This document shows positions 50,575-57,830 of a stretch of DNA of 64,000 nucleotides, in pieces; the first letter of the stretch is position 1, and each line of letters starts with the position of its first letter. The notes under the pieces are model-generated. The model made no database searches, was not told the DNA's origin, and saw only the letters and a list, made by a program, of their open reading frames with translations. The position numbers and the translations under genes are program-made. The DNA is from a virus: the IMG/VR virus record IMGVR_UViG_3300020220_005081, positions 1 to 64,000 of that record; one strand, given 5' to 3'.

Positions 50575-51255
50575 CATCCAAGAGTCTTTATGGTAATCCA
50601 TCACTTTAAACATTGATTCGTAATTTTCGTAAATTAAATCTGCGTTTCTTTGGTTGTAATATAATCTGAAATCTTCGGGGAAGAATTCCCTCCATAAAAT
50701 GTTATCTGAGGGCATTGTTTTTCCAAGTTTTTCATTACAAAATTTGGAAACCTCAGATATTTTTTCAGGGTCAGAATTAGAAATAAAAGGCACTTTCATC
50801 AAAGATTCCTCAAAATTTTCCACTTTGATTCTGTATTTTATGGTTCTATTTAACAAAGATGGGATACCCTCAGACTCATAACCCTTTTGCCAAAGATATG
50901 TAGAAGTCTTGAAAATAATTTCAGACATATATTCGTAATATTCATCTTTAAGGTCGTATGTCGAGATTAGTAAATCTTTTTTTAATTGTTGTATTCTGAA
51001 CCCATTTGAAAAATATGAATATGGATTCCTACAACTTAAAATAATGTCATAATCTAAATGATTGTTCATCAACTCGGTGGTATGGTTGTGTGTAGGATTG
51101 GGATGAACAAAAATTAACTCACCTTTATTGAGTAAATAAGTATCAAAATCATATAATTTTAGAATCCGAGTCAAGTTCCTTGATGCAGTTCTAGGTTGTG
51201 TAATAGAAAAGCATTTATGTTTTTCACTAAAATTCACAAATGTGCGAAGACTCAT
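50569..51255 (-). CDS. sulfotransferase-like protein 1
   Basis: A 228-residue minus-strand protein. CFSITQPRTASRNLTRILKL resembles the 5'-phosphosulfate-binding loop (PRTxSxxL), DIILSCRNPYSYFSNGFRIQ the 3'-phosphate-binding RNPY-R strand/helix, and the C-terminus (ADLIYENYESMFKVMDYHKD then SW) the usual 'F-x-x-x-G-Y-x-x-D-S-W' end. These match PAPS-dependent carbohydrate sulfotransferases (Sulfotransfer_2/3 type). The donor PAPS could come from the APS kinase at 41875. The substrate might be the fibre glycan; this is inference. Confidence 0.78.
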   Translation of the reverse strand: MSLRTFVNFSEKHKCFSITQPRTASRNLTRILKLYDFDTYLLNKGELIFVHPNPTHNHTTELMNNHLDYDIILSCRNPYSYFSNGFRIQQLKKDLLISTYDLKDEYYEYMSEIIFKTSTYLWQKGYESEGIPSLLNRTIKYRIKVENFEESLMKVPFISNSDPEKISEVSKFCNEKLGKTMPSDNILWREFFPEDFRLYYNQRNADLIYENYESMFKVMDYHKDSWML

Positions 51256-51262
51256 AATTTTT

Positions 51263-51294
51263 TTTGTTTTTCTGAATTTTGTTTACTATTTTTG
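51263..51294 (+). promoter_or_regulatory. complete Bacteroidetes promoter TTTG-N20-TATTTTTG
   Basis: TTTG (51263-51266) and TATTTTTG (51287-51294) have 20-nt spacing. ATG 51310 follows 15 nt later. Confidence 0.65.
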
Positions 51295-51309
51295 TAAAAA
51301 TAATCAGGT

Positions 51310-51594
51310 ATGACACTTACTCAATACAAAATTAAGATAGAGAACGAGAAATTCGGTACCCTTTTAAATGAAACATTTATCGATCCGATTCAGTTTAAAT
51401 TGTTCTTGAAAATGGTACAAAGTTGTATTGAATTAAAAAACGATCTTACTTTTTTCAACGGAACAGATTTTTTTATTCATGTTCCATTCAAACACTTGGT
51501 TGAGTCAATAATCTTAACAAACACACCACAATACAGTGCTGCTGATGTTCTGATTACTAAATCAAAAATCGAAGCTGAAATCACAAAAAAATAA
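51310..51594 (+). CDS. hypothetical 94-residue protein
   Basis: Product MTLTQYKIKIENEKFGTLLN, then DPIQFKLFLKMVQSCIELKN and FFIHVPFKHLVESIILTNTP. It looks like a compact alpha/beta domain. No family is recognised. First gene of a three-gene run ending in the terminator at 52176. Confidence 0.7.
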   Translation: MTLTQYKIKIENEKFGTLLNETFIDPIQFKLFLKMVQSCIELKNDLTFFNGTDFFIHVPFKHLVESIILTNTPQYSAADVLITKSKIEAEITKK

Positions 51595-51597
51595 TAT

Positions 51598-51840
51598 ATG
51601 AAACAATTTACCTTTGGTCAGTTAGTCATTCTTGGGTTGGTGGGATATGTTGGATATCGTTTAGGTCGCCATCTCGAGAAGGGTAACTCAAAAATAGAAA
51701 CTCAAGGCACTGAGGATGAACAAAACTTTGTCACTAGAATGATGAATGAGCTTACAAAAAAACCTAATAAAACTCAGAAAGACAAAGACAATATTGGACT
51801 CCTCAAAGTCAAACTTGATCAGTTAAAAAATCAAAAATGA
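51598..51840 (+). CDS. small membrane-anchored protein
   Basis: An 80-residue protein with an N-terminal Gly-rich membrane helix (FGQLVILGLVGYVGYRLGRH) and a charged, partly helical remainder (FVTRMMNELTKKPNKTQKDK). The stop overlaps the next ATG. No function assigned. Confidence 0.68.
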   Translation: MKQFTFGQLVILGLVGYVGYRLGRHLEKGNSKIETQGTEDEQNFVTRMMNELTKKPNKTQKDKDNIGLLKVKLDQLKNQK

Positions 51841-52133
51841 TTTCGATTGATTATATTCAGGATAATTCCAAACCTCTCGGAGTTCTTGGGGGTAAGAGGA
51901 TTACTTTTTACAACGATAAGTACATATTGTCAATAGTCGGAGGTGCTATGGGTTTATATGGTGACTTTGAAGAAAATTTCGAAGTTGCAATAATTGATCC
52001 TCAAACCGGAAATTTCATTACCAAACTTTTCTATCCTGATAACTCAGATGATGTTATTCCATATCTCAGTGAAGAAAAGGTAGAAAAGATTTTAAATACT
52101 CTTTTCAAAGAAGGTGGTTTCCAAGTTCGTTAA
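51837..52133 (+). CDS. conserved hypothetical protein, 98 residues
   Basis: YILSIVGGAMGLYGDFEENF then EVAIIDPQTGNFITKLFYPD gives a small beta-rich domain whose V-G-G-x-x-G-L-Y-G-D-F-x-E-x-F-E-V-A motif I associate with proteins of large phages. Function unknown. Followed by a UUCG-capped terminator. Confidence 0.75.
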   Translation: MISIDYIQDNSKPLGVLGGKRITFYNDKYILSIVGGAMGLYGDFEENFEVAIIDPQTGNFITKLFYPDNSDDVIPYLSEEKVEKILNTLFKEGGFQVR

Positions 52134-52175
52134 ACTTGGTGGTGGAGCGGCTGTTCAAAACTATACAGCCCCTTT

Positions 52176-52203
52176 GGGAGACTTCGGTCTCCCATTTTTT
52201 TTA
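52176..52203 (+). terminator. UUCG-capped rho-independent terminator
   Basis: GGGAGAC-TTCG-GTCTCCC followed by A and eight or more Ts. A CTGT/ACAG hairpin lies just upstream. Confidence 0.93.
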
Positions 52204-52692
52204 TTCCCACCATATACCAAAACCACAATTACTATAAACTATGTTGTAGGCTTTTTCTTTGATATTGTCTAATAACTCGTCCAAATCACCCCAACCACTC
52301 ATGTCTGTGTTGTCGATTATTGTTTGAATTGTTACATAATGATATTCTCCTGTATCAGGGTTCATATCTAAAATATTTGATTCACCCCAACTTGATTTAC
52401 TTATCACATCATTCTTTGATTCTTCCTCATCGTAGTATATTGGATAGATGTTAACATAACAATATTCATCACCATTAGGTCCTTCTAAATCAACTCGAAT
52501 ACCCTTTTTTCCTGAGAGTTTCTTAATAGCCTTATCACAAAATTCAACTACACCTTTTTTACCTAACTCATCATTTAGATCTGATAAGAAATTATCTATA
52601 TCATAATCAAGCAATGAAGCCACAGAGTGAACCTTTTCACTTGGGTATCCAGCCTTAGTTAACAGGTTAAGAAAAGTTTTTACATCACTCAT
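52201..52692 (-). CDS. hypothetical acidic protein, 163 residues
   Basis: A minus-strand gene overlapping the next upstream gene by 8 nt. N-terminus MSDVKTFLNLLTKAGYPSEK is helical; the middle RVDLEGPNGDEYCYVNIYPI and the end VYSNCGFGIWWE are strand-rich and acidic. No family is recognised. It follows the CxxCxG zinc protein in the same operon. Confidence 0.7.
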   Translation of the reverse strand: MSDVKTFLNLLTKAGYPSEKVHSVASLLDYDIDNFLSDLNDELGKKGVVEFCDKAIKKLSGKKGIRVDLEGPNGDEYCYVNIYPIYYDEEESKNDVISKSSWGESNILDMNPDTGEYHYVTIQTIIDNTDMSGWGDLDELLDNIKEKAYNIVYSNCGFGIWWE

Positions 52693-53527
52693 AAAATTTC
52701 ATGTAATAATCTAACCCTTCATCGGTTCCCAAATAATCTTTTCTGGCACGTCTGAAATTTAAATCAAATGAATCTTCGTCGAAAAAGTAAATATAGAACT
52801 CGTCTGATTCAACAAAGCGTTTTTTTTCTCCGTTACCGGTAAAACCTCCGATCATAAAAGTATCTACACTTGTTAATCTATAATATTCTTGATATGTGAT
52901 TGAAGCCTCAGTACCAACCCTCATCTCAGACAAATCTTTCAGATTTTTATTCCAAGAAATGAAGATAAAGGTTTCGTAATTTGTACGAGTATCAGATTGA
53001 AGTTCTCCAGTTCCGTCACACTCTTCACATGCGATATTTCCATCACCTCCGCACTGCCTACAAGTTGTTTCCCCGTCACCACCACATTCTCCACATTCTA
53101 TTTCTCTTTCACCCTTACATTCAGGACAGGTTTCACCATCGACCTTACCTTTTCCTGAACACGCGAAACATCTTTCCACACCCTCACCATCACATTGTTG
53201 ACAAGTTTCCTTACCCGAACCATCACAATTTTCACAAGTATTGTAACCTTCACCATCACATGAATCACATTTTTCTGTAAAAAAATCACCTGATTCCAAA
53301 TAGAATCCGACCACAAACAATTTATCTCTTATGGATTCATAAAAGTCGAAATTCCCTGTCTTTTTCAAAGACACGATCATCATAAACAAATTCAATAAAA
53401 AATCTGGGGATTTTCTCTCAAGATAGTCTTTATATCTTGATCTTAAATTCATAATATCTTCCCAATCTACCTCTTCAGGAGTTAGTTCGGCGAAGTTCTT
53501 GGCTAATATTTCTAATTTACTCGGCAA
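52685..53527 (-). CDS. DnaJ-type zinc-finger protein without J domain
   Basis: A 280-residue protein that starts at TTG 53527, overlapping the upstream stop (translational coupling). Residues about 85-180 carry eight CxxCxGxG-type motifs in a row (CDSCDGEG, CENCDGSG, CQQCDGEG, CFACSGKG, CPECKGER, CGECGGDG, CRQCGGDG, CEECDGTG), twice the number in DnaJ. There is no J domain and no DnaJ C-terminal beta domain. The flanks are unknown: a helical N-terminus and an acidic aromatic C-terminus. It could chaperone unfolded phage proteins or act as a zinc reservoir. Confidence 0.85.
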   Translation of the reverse strand: MPSKLEILAKNFAELTPEEVDWEDIMNLRSRYKDYLERKSPDFLLNLFMMIVSLKKTGNFDFYESIRDKLFVVGFYLESGDFFTEKCDSCDGEGYNTCENCDGSGKETCQQCDGEGVERCFACSGKGKVDGETCPECKGEREIECGECGGDGETTCRQCGGDGNIACEECDGTGELQSDTRTNYETFIFISWNKNLKDLSEMRVGTEASITYQEYYRLTSVDTFMIGGFTGNGEKKRFVESDEFYIYFFDEDSFDLNFRRARKDYLGTDEGLDYYMKFYE

Positions 53528-53894
53528 CGGCTAAATCAATTTTAAATGACATATTGAACACATGACTTTCATCAAATCTAAAATCAATATTCCAAATGAT
53601 TCCATCCACTGAAATGAAATTTTGATAATCCATGTTTATTTTACCTTGGGGAGTAATTGGATATTTGGCAATTATCTCTTGGAGTTTTTGAGACATTGTT
53701 TGAATATCATGGGCGAAATCATAAATTTCAGGATCAATTTTTCCTTGATAATCGAAAGCGATGTTAACGAAATATTCATTAATCAAGCCCTGTTTATTAT
53801 ACACAAACTCAACGCCAAACTCTTTGATTGTAAAATCTTTTGCTTCCTGACGGACTAAATAATTTAATTTATCGATTAATACTTTTTTGTCCAT
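53517..53894 (-). CDS. hypothetical 125-residue protein
   Basis: Product MDKKVLIDKLNYLVRQEAKD then FGVEFVYNKQGLINEYFVNI and a C-terminal strand-rich part. No family is recognised. It heads the minus-strand operon with the zinc protein (11-nt overlap) and is preceded by the TATTTATA motif on its strand. Confidence 0.7.
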   Translation of the reverse strand: MDKKVLIDKLNYLVRQEAKDFTIKEFGVEFVYNKQGLINEYFVNIAFDYQGKIDPEIYDFAHDIQTMSQKLQEIIAKYPITPQGKINMDYQNFISVDGIIWNIDFRFDESHVFNMSFKIDLAVAE

Positions 53895-53897
53895 AAT

Positions 53898-53907
53898 TAT
53901 AAATATT
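53898..53907 (-). promoter_or_regulatory. AATATTTATA motif before 53894
   Basis: On the minus strand AATATTTATA lies 3 nt before the ATG at 53894. Confidence 0.4.
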
Positions 53908-53957
53908 GTTTGTTTATAAGTTTTTGTTTTCTATATTTCAAAAATAAAACTGAATTT

Positions 53958-54386
53958 ATGTCTATAATCGTAAAGGTAACACAAGAAGAGATTCTCAACA
54001 CACCAAATGATTTTGCTTTGGGGGGACTTGTCAGAGACAAGTATTGGCAAGAGAAAAGAAATCAAGAGGGTCCACCGATTGGTGATGAACACTTTTTTTT
54101 GGATATAAACGATGACGGAACAGTAAACAAGATAATACGTCCTTGGGAATGCTCAATCAGTGGTGAAAACACAAAAGAGGTTGAATATGATTACCTTGTA
54201 GGTTATGATCACTTAAATTGTGCCTTGAAACAAGAACTTAGTCCTGATCCCGATAGTTTTGATAAATGTGTAATTTGCGGTAAAGAAACACCCTATTTGG
54301 TATCTACACACATTGATATGAGAATTGGTTATGTTGAAGGAGGAGGACAAGGGTGTTATCAACCAAACGTATGTGATAGAGTATAA
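53958..54386 (+). CDS. conserved hypothetical protein with Cys-rich end
   Basis: From ATG 53958, a 142-residue protein: KVTQEEILNTPNDFALGGLV then RDKYWQEKRNQEG, a middle with GYDHLNCALKQELSPDPDSF, and KCVICGKETPYLVSTHIDMR then GGGQGCYQPNVCDRV at the end. The Cys pattern suggests a zinc-binding site. Related proteins occur in large phages, without known function. The stop overlaps the oxygenase ATG, so the two are coupled. Confidence 0.72.
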   Translation: MSIIVKVTQEEILNTPNDFALGGLVRDKYWQEKRNQEGPPIGDEHFFLDINDDGTVNKIIRPWECSISGENTKEVEYDYLVGYDHLNCALKQELSPDPDSFDKCVICGKETPYLVSTHIDMRIGYVEGGGQGCYQPNVCDRV

Positions 54387-54982
54387 TGGACTTATCTAAA
54401 TTTATTTATTATAAAGAAAATGTATTCTCAGATGAGTTTTGTGACTCATTGCTGAAACTTTTCAATGACCTTGAAAAAGATGATAACGTTAATGTGGGAT
54501 CAATGATGGGGGGTGTTGACTTCGATGTAAAAAATACTACTGAAATTAATTTATATGACCACCCTGAGTTGGTAAATCATGAGAATTTTTTCAGTGTTAT
54601 AAATAAACACTTAAGTGATCATTTTCTCAATAATTTACCGTTCAGGTATTCTTTTGATGCAGATAAAAAATTATTTCCTGGTTCTTCAACCTATGAGACT
54701 TGTCAAATCCAAAAATACAAAAAGGGTGAAGGACACTACGAATCGTGGCATGTTGAGGTTGAAAATTTAAAAAGCTCGGCAAGATCATTTTCAATGATTG
54801 TTTACCTAAACGATGTTTATCAAGGTGGGGAAACAGGATTCCTTTACCCCGAGATAAAAATCAAGCCATCCAAAGGTGGTTTAGTTATTTTTCCAAGTTC
54901 CTTCCCTTTTGTACATTGTGGATTCAAACCAATCTCTAACGACAAATACATAATTGCTACTTGGTTAGTTTATTTGGATTAA
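54386..54982 (+). CDS. 2-oxoglutarate/Fe(II) oxygenase, prolyl-4-hydroxylase-like
   Basis: A 198-residue protein of the P4H type. The jelly-roll core has GHYESWHVEVEN (H122, E124 as an H-x-E variant of the H-x-D iron site), MIVYLNDVYQGGETGFLYPE, IKPSKGGLVIFPSSFPFVHC (distal H177) and KYIIATWLVYL (K187 for the 2-oxoglutarate carboxylate). Enzymes of this class hydroxylate Pro or Lys side chains, also in bacteria and viruses. With three collagen-like fibres and a lysyl-hydroxylase-3-like transferase in the same window, fibre hydroxylation is an attractive role. The Glu in place of Asp needs testing. Confidence 0.85.
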   Translation: MDLSKFIYYKENVFSDEFCDSLLKLFNDLEKDDNVNVGSMMGGVDFDVKNTTEINLYDHPELVNHENFFSVINKHLSDHFLNNLPFRYSFDADKKLFPGSSTYETCQIQKYKKGEGHYESWHVEVENLKSSARSFSMIVYLNDVYQGGETGFLYPEIKIKPSKGGLVIFPSSFPFVHCGFKPISNDKYIIATWLVYLD

Positions 54983-55023
54983 TTTTTTTGTAAAAAAAAT
55001 TATGGTAATTCGTCTGAAATTAC

Positions 55024-55031
55024 TATCTTTG
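55024..55031 (+). promoter_or_regulatory. -7 box TATCTTTG
   Basis: A perfect TAnnTTTG box 19 nt before ATG 55051. The nearest TTTG is 33 nt upstream, longer than normal spacing. Confidence 0.55.
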
Positions 55032-55050
55032 TATTCACAAAACACACACC

Positions 55051-55806
55051 ATGACTACCACAACCCAAGTTTCAGTTCAAGACAAAGTTCGTAACTACCA
55101 AGGTCAAAACCGTTTCATCCTCAACATGAAAGACGCCCTTAAAAGATGGGGAGGTCTTACTCCTAAGCAGCTCGCCGCTACCGAGAAGGCTCTTAACTCC
55201 GAGGTTAAGACTATAAACAAGGAGGAGTTACCTGAAAACGTGAAGCGTATCGTCGAATACAAGGGTGAGAACCCATTCGTTAAGGACATCGCTTCCAAAT
55301 TTCAAAAGTGGGGTACACTTACCTCAAAGCAAATCTCAACCGCTTTGGCTCAGATTCAAAAGGAAGAAGATAAGGAAAAAACTATTCGGATGAATTGGCC
55401 AACACCCGGTGAAACAATCATGATAGGTCGTAAAATCGGTATTATGTTGAAAGAAAAATACGGTCTTGAGTTTAATCCTGTTCTTTTGGATATTGTCAAA
55501 CTTAGAGCAGTATCTCCAAAAGCGGTTATGTTCGAAGGCAAAATGACTATTAAGCGTGGTGACGTTTGTATGTGTTGTGGTAGAACTCTTACTGATGAGT
55601 TTTCTATGTTAACCAAAATGGGTAAGATATGTGCCTCACACATGAAAGTGGAATACATAACAAGCGTCCATGAAGCGGAAGCCTTCCGTGAGAGATATCT
55701 CCGCAGGGTCGAGGAAATCGGAGTTATGGAATTTTGGATACCAAAGAACCAAATAAAAAAATGGAACGGATCTACAGAGAGTGTGATTCCTATGTTAACT
55801 AAATAA
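55051..55806 (+). CDS. duplicated-motif protein with zinc-finger-like site
   Basis: A 251-residue protein. Two related segments occur in tandem: VRNYQGQNRFILNMKDALKR then WGGLTPKQLAATEKAL, and IVEYKGENPFVKDIASKFQK then WGTLTSKQISTALAQI. Such 'N-F-x-x-x-L-K-x-x-G-x-L-(T/S)-x-K-Q' motifs recur in phage and bacterial DNA-associated proteins. Near the C-terminus GDVCMCCGRTLTDEFSMLTK then ICASHM forms a CxxC...CxxH site. Codons in the first 300 bases are richer in C and G than in neighbouring genes, and the promoter is strong, so high expression is likely. Function unknown. Confidence 0.75.
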   Translation: MTTTTQVSVQDKVRNYQGQNRFILNMKDALKRWGGLTPKQLAATEKALNSEVKTINKEELPENVKRIVEYKGENPFVKDIASKFQKWGTLTSKQISTALAQIQKEEDKEKTIRMNWPTPGETIMIGRKIGIMLKEKYGLEFNPVLLDIVKLRAVSPKAVMFEGKMTIKRGDVCMCCGRTLTDEFSMLTKMGKICASHMKVEYITSVHEAEAFRERYLRRVEEIGVMEFWIPKNQIKKWNGSTESVIPMLTK

Positions 55807-55808
55807 TA

Positions 55809-55836
55809 AAAACCCCTCCAAAAATGAGGGGTTTTT
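55809..55836 (+). terminator. rho-independent terminator
   Basis: AAAACCCCTC-CAAAAAT-GAGGGGTTTTT forms a 10-bp stem and T run, immediately followed by the next promoter. Confidence 0.88.
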
Positions 55837-55838
55837 AT

Positions 55839-55846
55839 TATATTTG
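55839..55846 (+). promoter_or_regulatory. -7 box TATATTTG, leaderless start
   Basis: TATATTTG ends 6 nt before ATG 55853. Transcription would start at or very near the start codon. Confidence 0.6.
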
Positions 55847-55852
55847 TCAAAT

Positions 55853-56428
55853 ATGAATAATTTAATTATTGTCGCACACCCTAATAAACAAAGTTTTTGT
55901 TATAACGGTATAAAAAATACAATTGTAGATACACTTGAACTCCATAGAGAATCATACTACATAATTGATTTATACACTGAGATAAAATCATTAGATTTTG
56001 GTGTTGACAAAGTCAAAGAATATAAAGAGTTAATCAATTGGGCTAATAGGATTTATTTTATTTCCCCTGTATGGTGGTTTAGATGTGCACCAATGCTTGA
56101 ACTATTTTTCGATCAAATCTTCACTCCTGGTTTTGCTTATAAATTTAAACCAATAACAAAAAATTACGGAATACCTATCCCGTTGCTAAAAGATAAGAAA
56201 GTCAGAACGTACCTGACACACGGGGCACCGGCTTTACCTGTTTTGACCATTTATTTAAACTCTGTAAAGTTACGACTTGTAATGGGTGTTTATTCTTTCG
56301 TTTTCGGATGGTTCAAAACCAAAACTAGACAGTTTTGGAGTGTACCATTTGTCAGTCACAATAAAAGATTAATTTATTTAGAAAAAGTTAAACAAGACAT
56401 AAAAAACGATATTGGACATGAAATATAG
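55853..56428 (+). CDS. flavodoxin-fold NAD(P)H oxidoreductase
   Basis: From ATG 55853 (after the -7 box), a 191-residue protein: NNLIIVAHPNKQSFCYNGIK is the flavodoxin_2 start with the P-loop-like FMN site. WANRIYFISPVWWFRCAPML then ELFFDQIFTPGFAYKF is the conserved 'P-x-W-W-x-x-P-x-x-L-K-x-x-x-D-x-x-x-x-x-G-F-a-y' segment, and VRTYLTHGAPALPVL is the following strand/loop. It belongs with MdaB/KefF-type quinone reductases and probably binds FMN or FAD. The role in a phage is unclear. Confidence 0.9.
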   Translation: MNNLIIVAHPNKQSFCYNGIKNTIVDTLELHRESYYIIDLYTEIKSLDFGVDKVKEYKELINWANRIYFISPVWWFRCAPMLELFFDQIFTPGFAYKFKPITKNYGIPIPLLKDKKVRTYLTHGAPALPVLTIYLNSVKLRLVMGVYSFVFGWFKTKTRQFWSVPFVSHNKRLIYLEKVKQDIKNDIGHEI

Positions 56429-56798
56429 AACAAGAAAATTAATTAAGCCAGAAGATTTAAACTCCCGAGGTACATTGTTTGGTGGACAGGTATTAAAGTG
56501 GATCGATGAGGAGGCTGCAATCTTCTGTATCTGTCAACTTGAATCCACAAACATAGTGACCAAGGCAATGTCCGCTATAAACTTCGTACAGACCGCAAAA
56601 ACGGGAGATATTGTTGAGATTGGATGTGAAGTAGTCAAATTTGGAAACACGTCTATAACGGTCTCCTGCGACGTTAGAAACAAAAATACAAAACAATCAA
56701 TTATTAGAATTGATGAAATTGTTTTCGTGCTTTTAGACGAAAATGGAAAACCAAAAACTCATGGCAAGTCCGAGACACGACATACAGAAGATGATTGA
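56418..56798 (+). CDS. YciA-type acyl-CoA thioesterase
   Basis: From ATG 56418 (11-nt overlap with the previous gene), a 126-residue hot-dog protein: NSRGTLFGGQVLKWIDEEAA is the hallmark 'N-x-x-G-x-(L/I)-F-G-G-x-x-L-x-x-(I/M)-D-E' with the catalytic Asp. KAMSAINFVQTAKTGDIVEI and GNTSITVSCDVRNKNTKQSI complete the strand pattern. It cleaves acyl-CoA to acid and CoA. A phage version might alter host lipid turnover. Confidence 0.92.
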   Translation: MKYRTRKLIKPEDLNSRGTLFGGQVLKWIDEEAAIFCICQLESTNIVTKAMSAINFVQTAKTGDIVEIGCEVVKFGNTSITVSCDVRNKNTKQSIIRIDEIVFVLLDENGKPKTHGKSETRHTEDD

Positions 56799-57096
56799 CG
56801 AGGTATTAGAAAACTTCGACTTCGAAAAAGTATATCTCACAATGAAAGCTTTAAGGTGGAGATGGGGAACCGTACCACAAACACCTCCACCCATGGAAAA
56901 ACTCAGGGAAACTGCTGAATATTTACTTTTGGGGTGTATAAACGGTGCGTTAAAATGTGAGGATTTAAAACCAGATGTTGCTTATCTGAATTCAAGTGGC
57001 GGATTCAAAGCTTACTGTCACCTGAATAGATATAAACACGTCACCTCCTTACATTTAGAATTTATTGTTTCGTTTTACGAAGCCGATGGTGACTAA
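56761..57096 (+). CDS. conserved hypothetical phage protein
   Basis: ATG 56761 (or 56743) inside the thioesterase end opens a frame of 111-117 residues: IDEVLENFDFEKVYLTMKAL then RWRWGTVPQTPPPMEKLRET and NSSGGFKAYCHLNRY ... LHLEFIVSFYEADGD. The 'N-F-D-F-x-x-V-x-x-x-M-x-x-L-x-W-x-W' start and 'T-G-G-F-x-x ... L-x-F-x-x' end recur in many phage proteins without known function. Confidence 0.8.
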   Translation: MASPRHDIQKMIDEVLENFDFEKVYLTMKALRWRWGTVPQTPPPMEKLRETAEYLLLGCINGALKCEDLKPDVAYLNSSGGFKAYCHLNRYKHVTSLHLEFIVSFYEADGD

Positions 57097-57134
57097 TGAT
57101 TTATTTTTAATAATATTTTTTCTATTTTTAATTC

Positions 57135-57830
57135 ATGATTGATCTCAAGTTACCGAAATATCTCAAGACTCAATACGCAACCGCGTATCCATTTCCTCAC
57201 ATCGTAATTGACAACTTCATGAACGAGTCATATTTGAAAAAGGCAGTTAATGAAATACCTTTTATAAATAATTGGGAACATGACAAAGGAGAGGAGGAGG
57301 ACGCTGGCGGTGAACATCAATTCAGAAAGTTGTACTTGTGTTCAGGATTCCCTGAATATGTAAATAATGTTCTTGGATTCATGAATTCAACCGAAGTTCT
57401 GAAATATTTGGAGGAACTCACTGGAATAAAAGAATTAATCCCTGATCCAACCTATTATGGTGGTGGAATACATAGGATTAAATCGAGAGGTAGATTATCA
57501 GTGCATGTTGATTACAATTATCATCCGATCACCAAACTTCATAGGAGATTGAATTTACTTCTTTATCTCAATAAAGATTGGAAAAAAGAGTGGGGAGGAG
57601 ACCTTCAATTGTGGACCCCCGATTTGAAAACCTGTGTTAAAAAAATTGATCCAATATTCAACAGAGCTGTTATATTTTCGATATCAGATAAAGCATACCA
57701 TGGTCATCCTGGTCCATTGAAAACACCTGAAGAAGTTGATAGATTATCATTTGCACTTTATTATTTTACAAAAGAAAGACCAATTCATGAGATATCCGAA
57801 CCTCATATGGCTTTGTTTAAACACGTATGA
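57135..57830 (+). CDS. 2-oxoglutarate/Fe(II) oxygenase
   Basis: A 231-residue protein. AYPFPHIVIDNFMNESYLKK is the usual N-terminal start of 2OG-FeII_Oxy proteins. GRLSVHVDYNYHP carries H124 and D126 (H-x-D iron ligands). RLNLLLYLNKDWKKEWGGDL then QLW is the core strand, FSISDKAYHGHPGPLKTP supplies the distal His (H189), and DRLSFALYYFTKERP supplies Arg203 for 2-oxoglutarate. All catalytic residues are present. It is likely a protein or sugar hydroxylase. The ATG of a GT2 glycosyltransferase overlaps its stop, a natural hydroxylate-then-glycosylate pair. Confidence 0.9.
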   Translation: MIDLKLPKYLKTQYATAYPFPHIVIDNFMNESYLKKAVNEIPFINNWEHDKGEEEDAGGEHQFRKLYLCSGFPEYVNNVLGFMNSTEVLKYLEELTGIKELIPDPTYYGGGIHRIKSRGRLSVHVDYNYHPITKLHRRLNLLLYLNKDWKKEWGGDLQLWTPDLKTCVKKIDPIFNRAVIFSISDKAYHGHPGPLKTPEEVDRLSFALYYFTKERPIHEISEPHMALFKHV

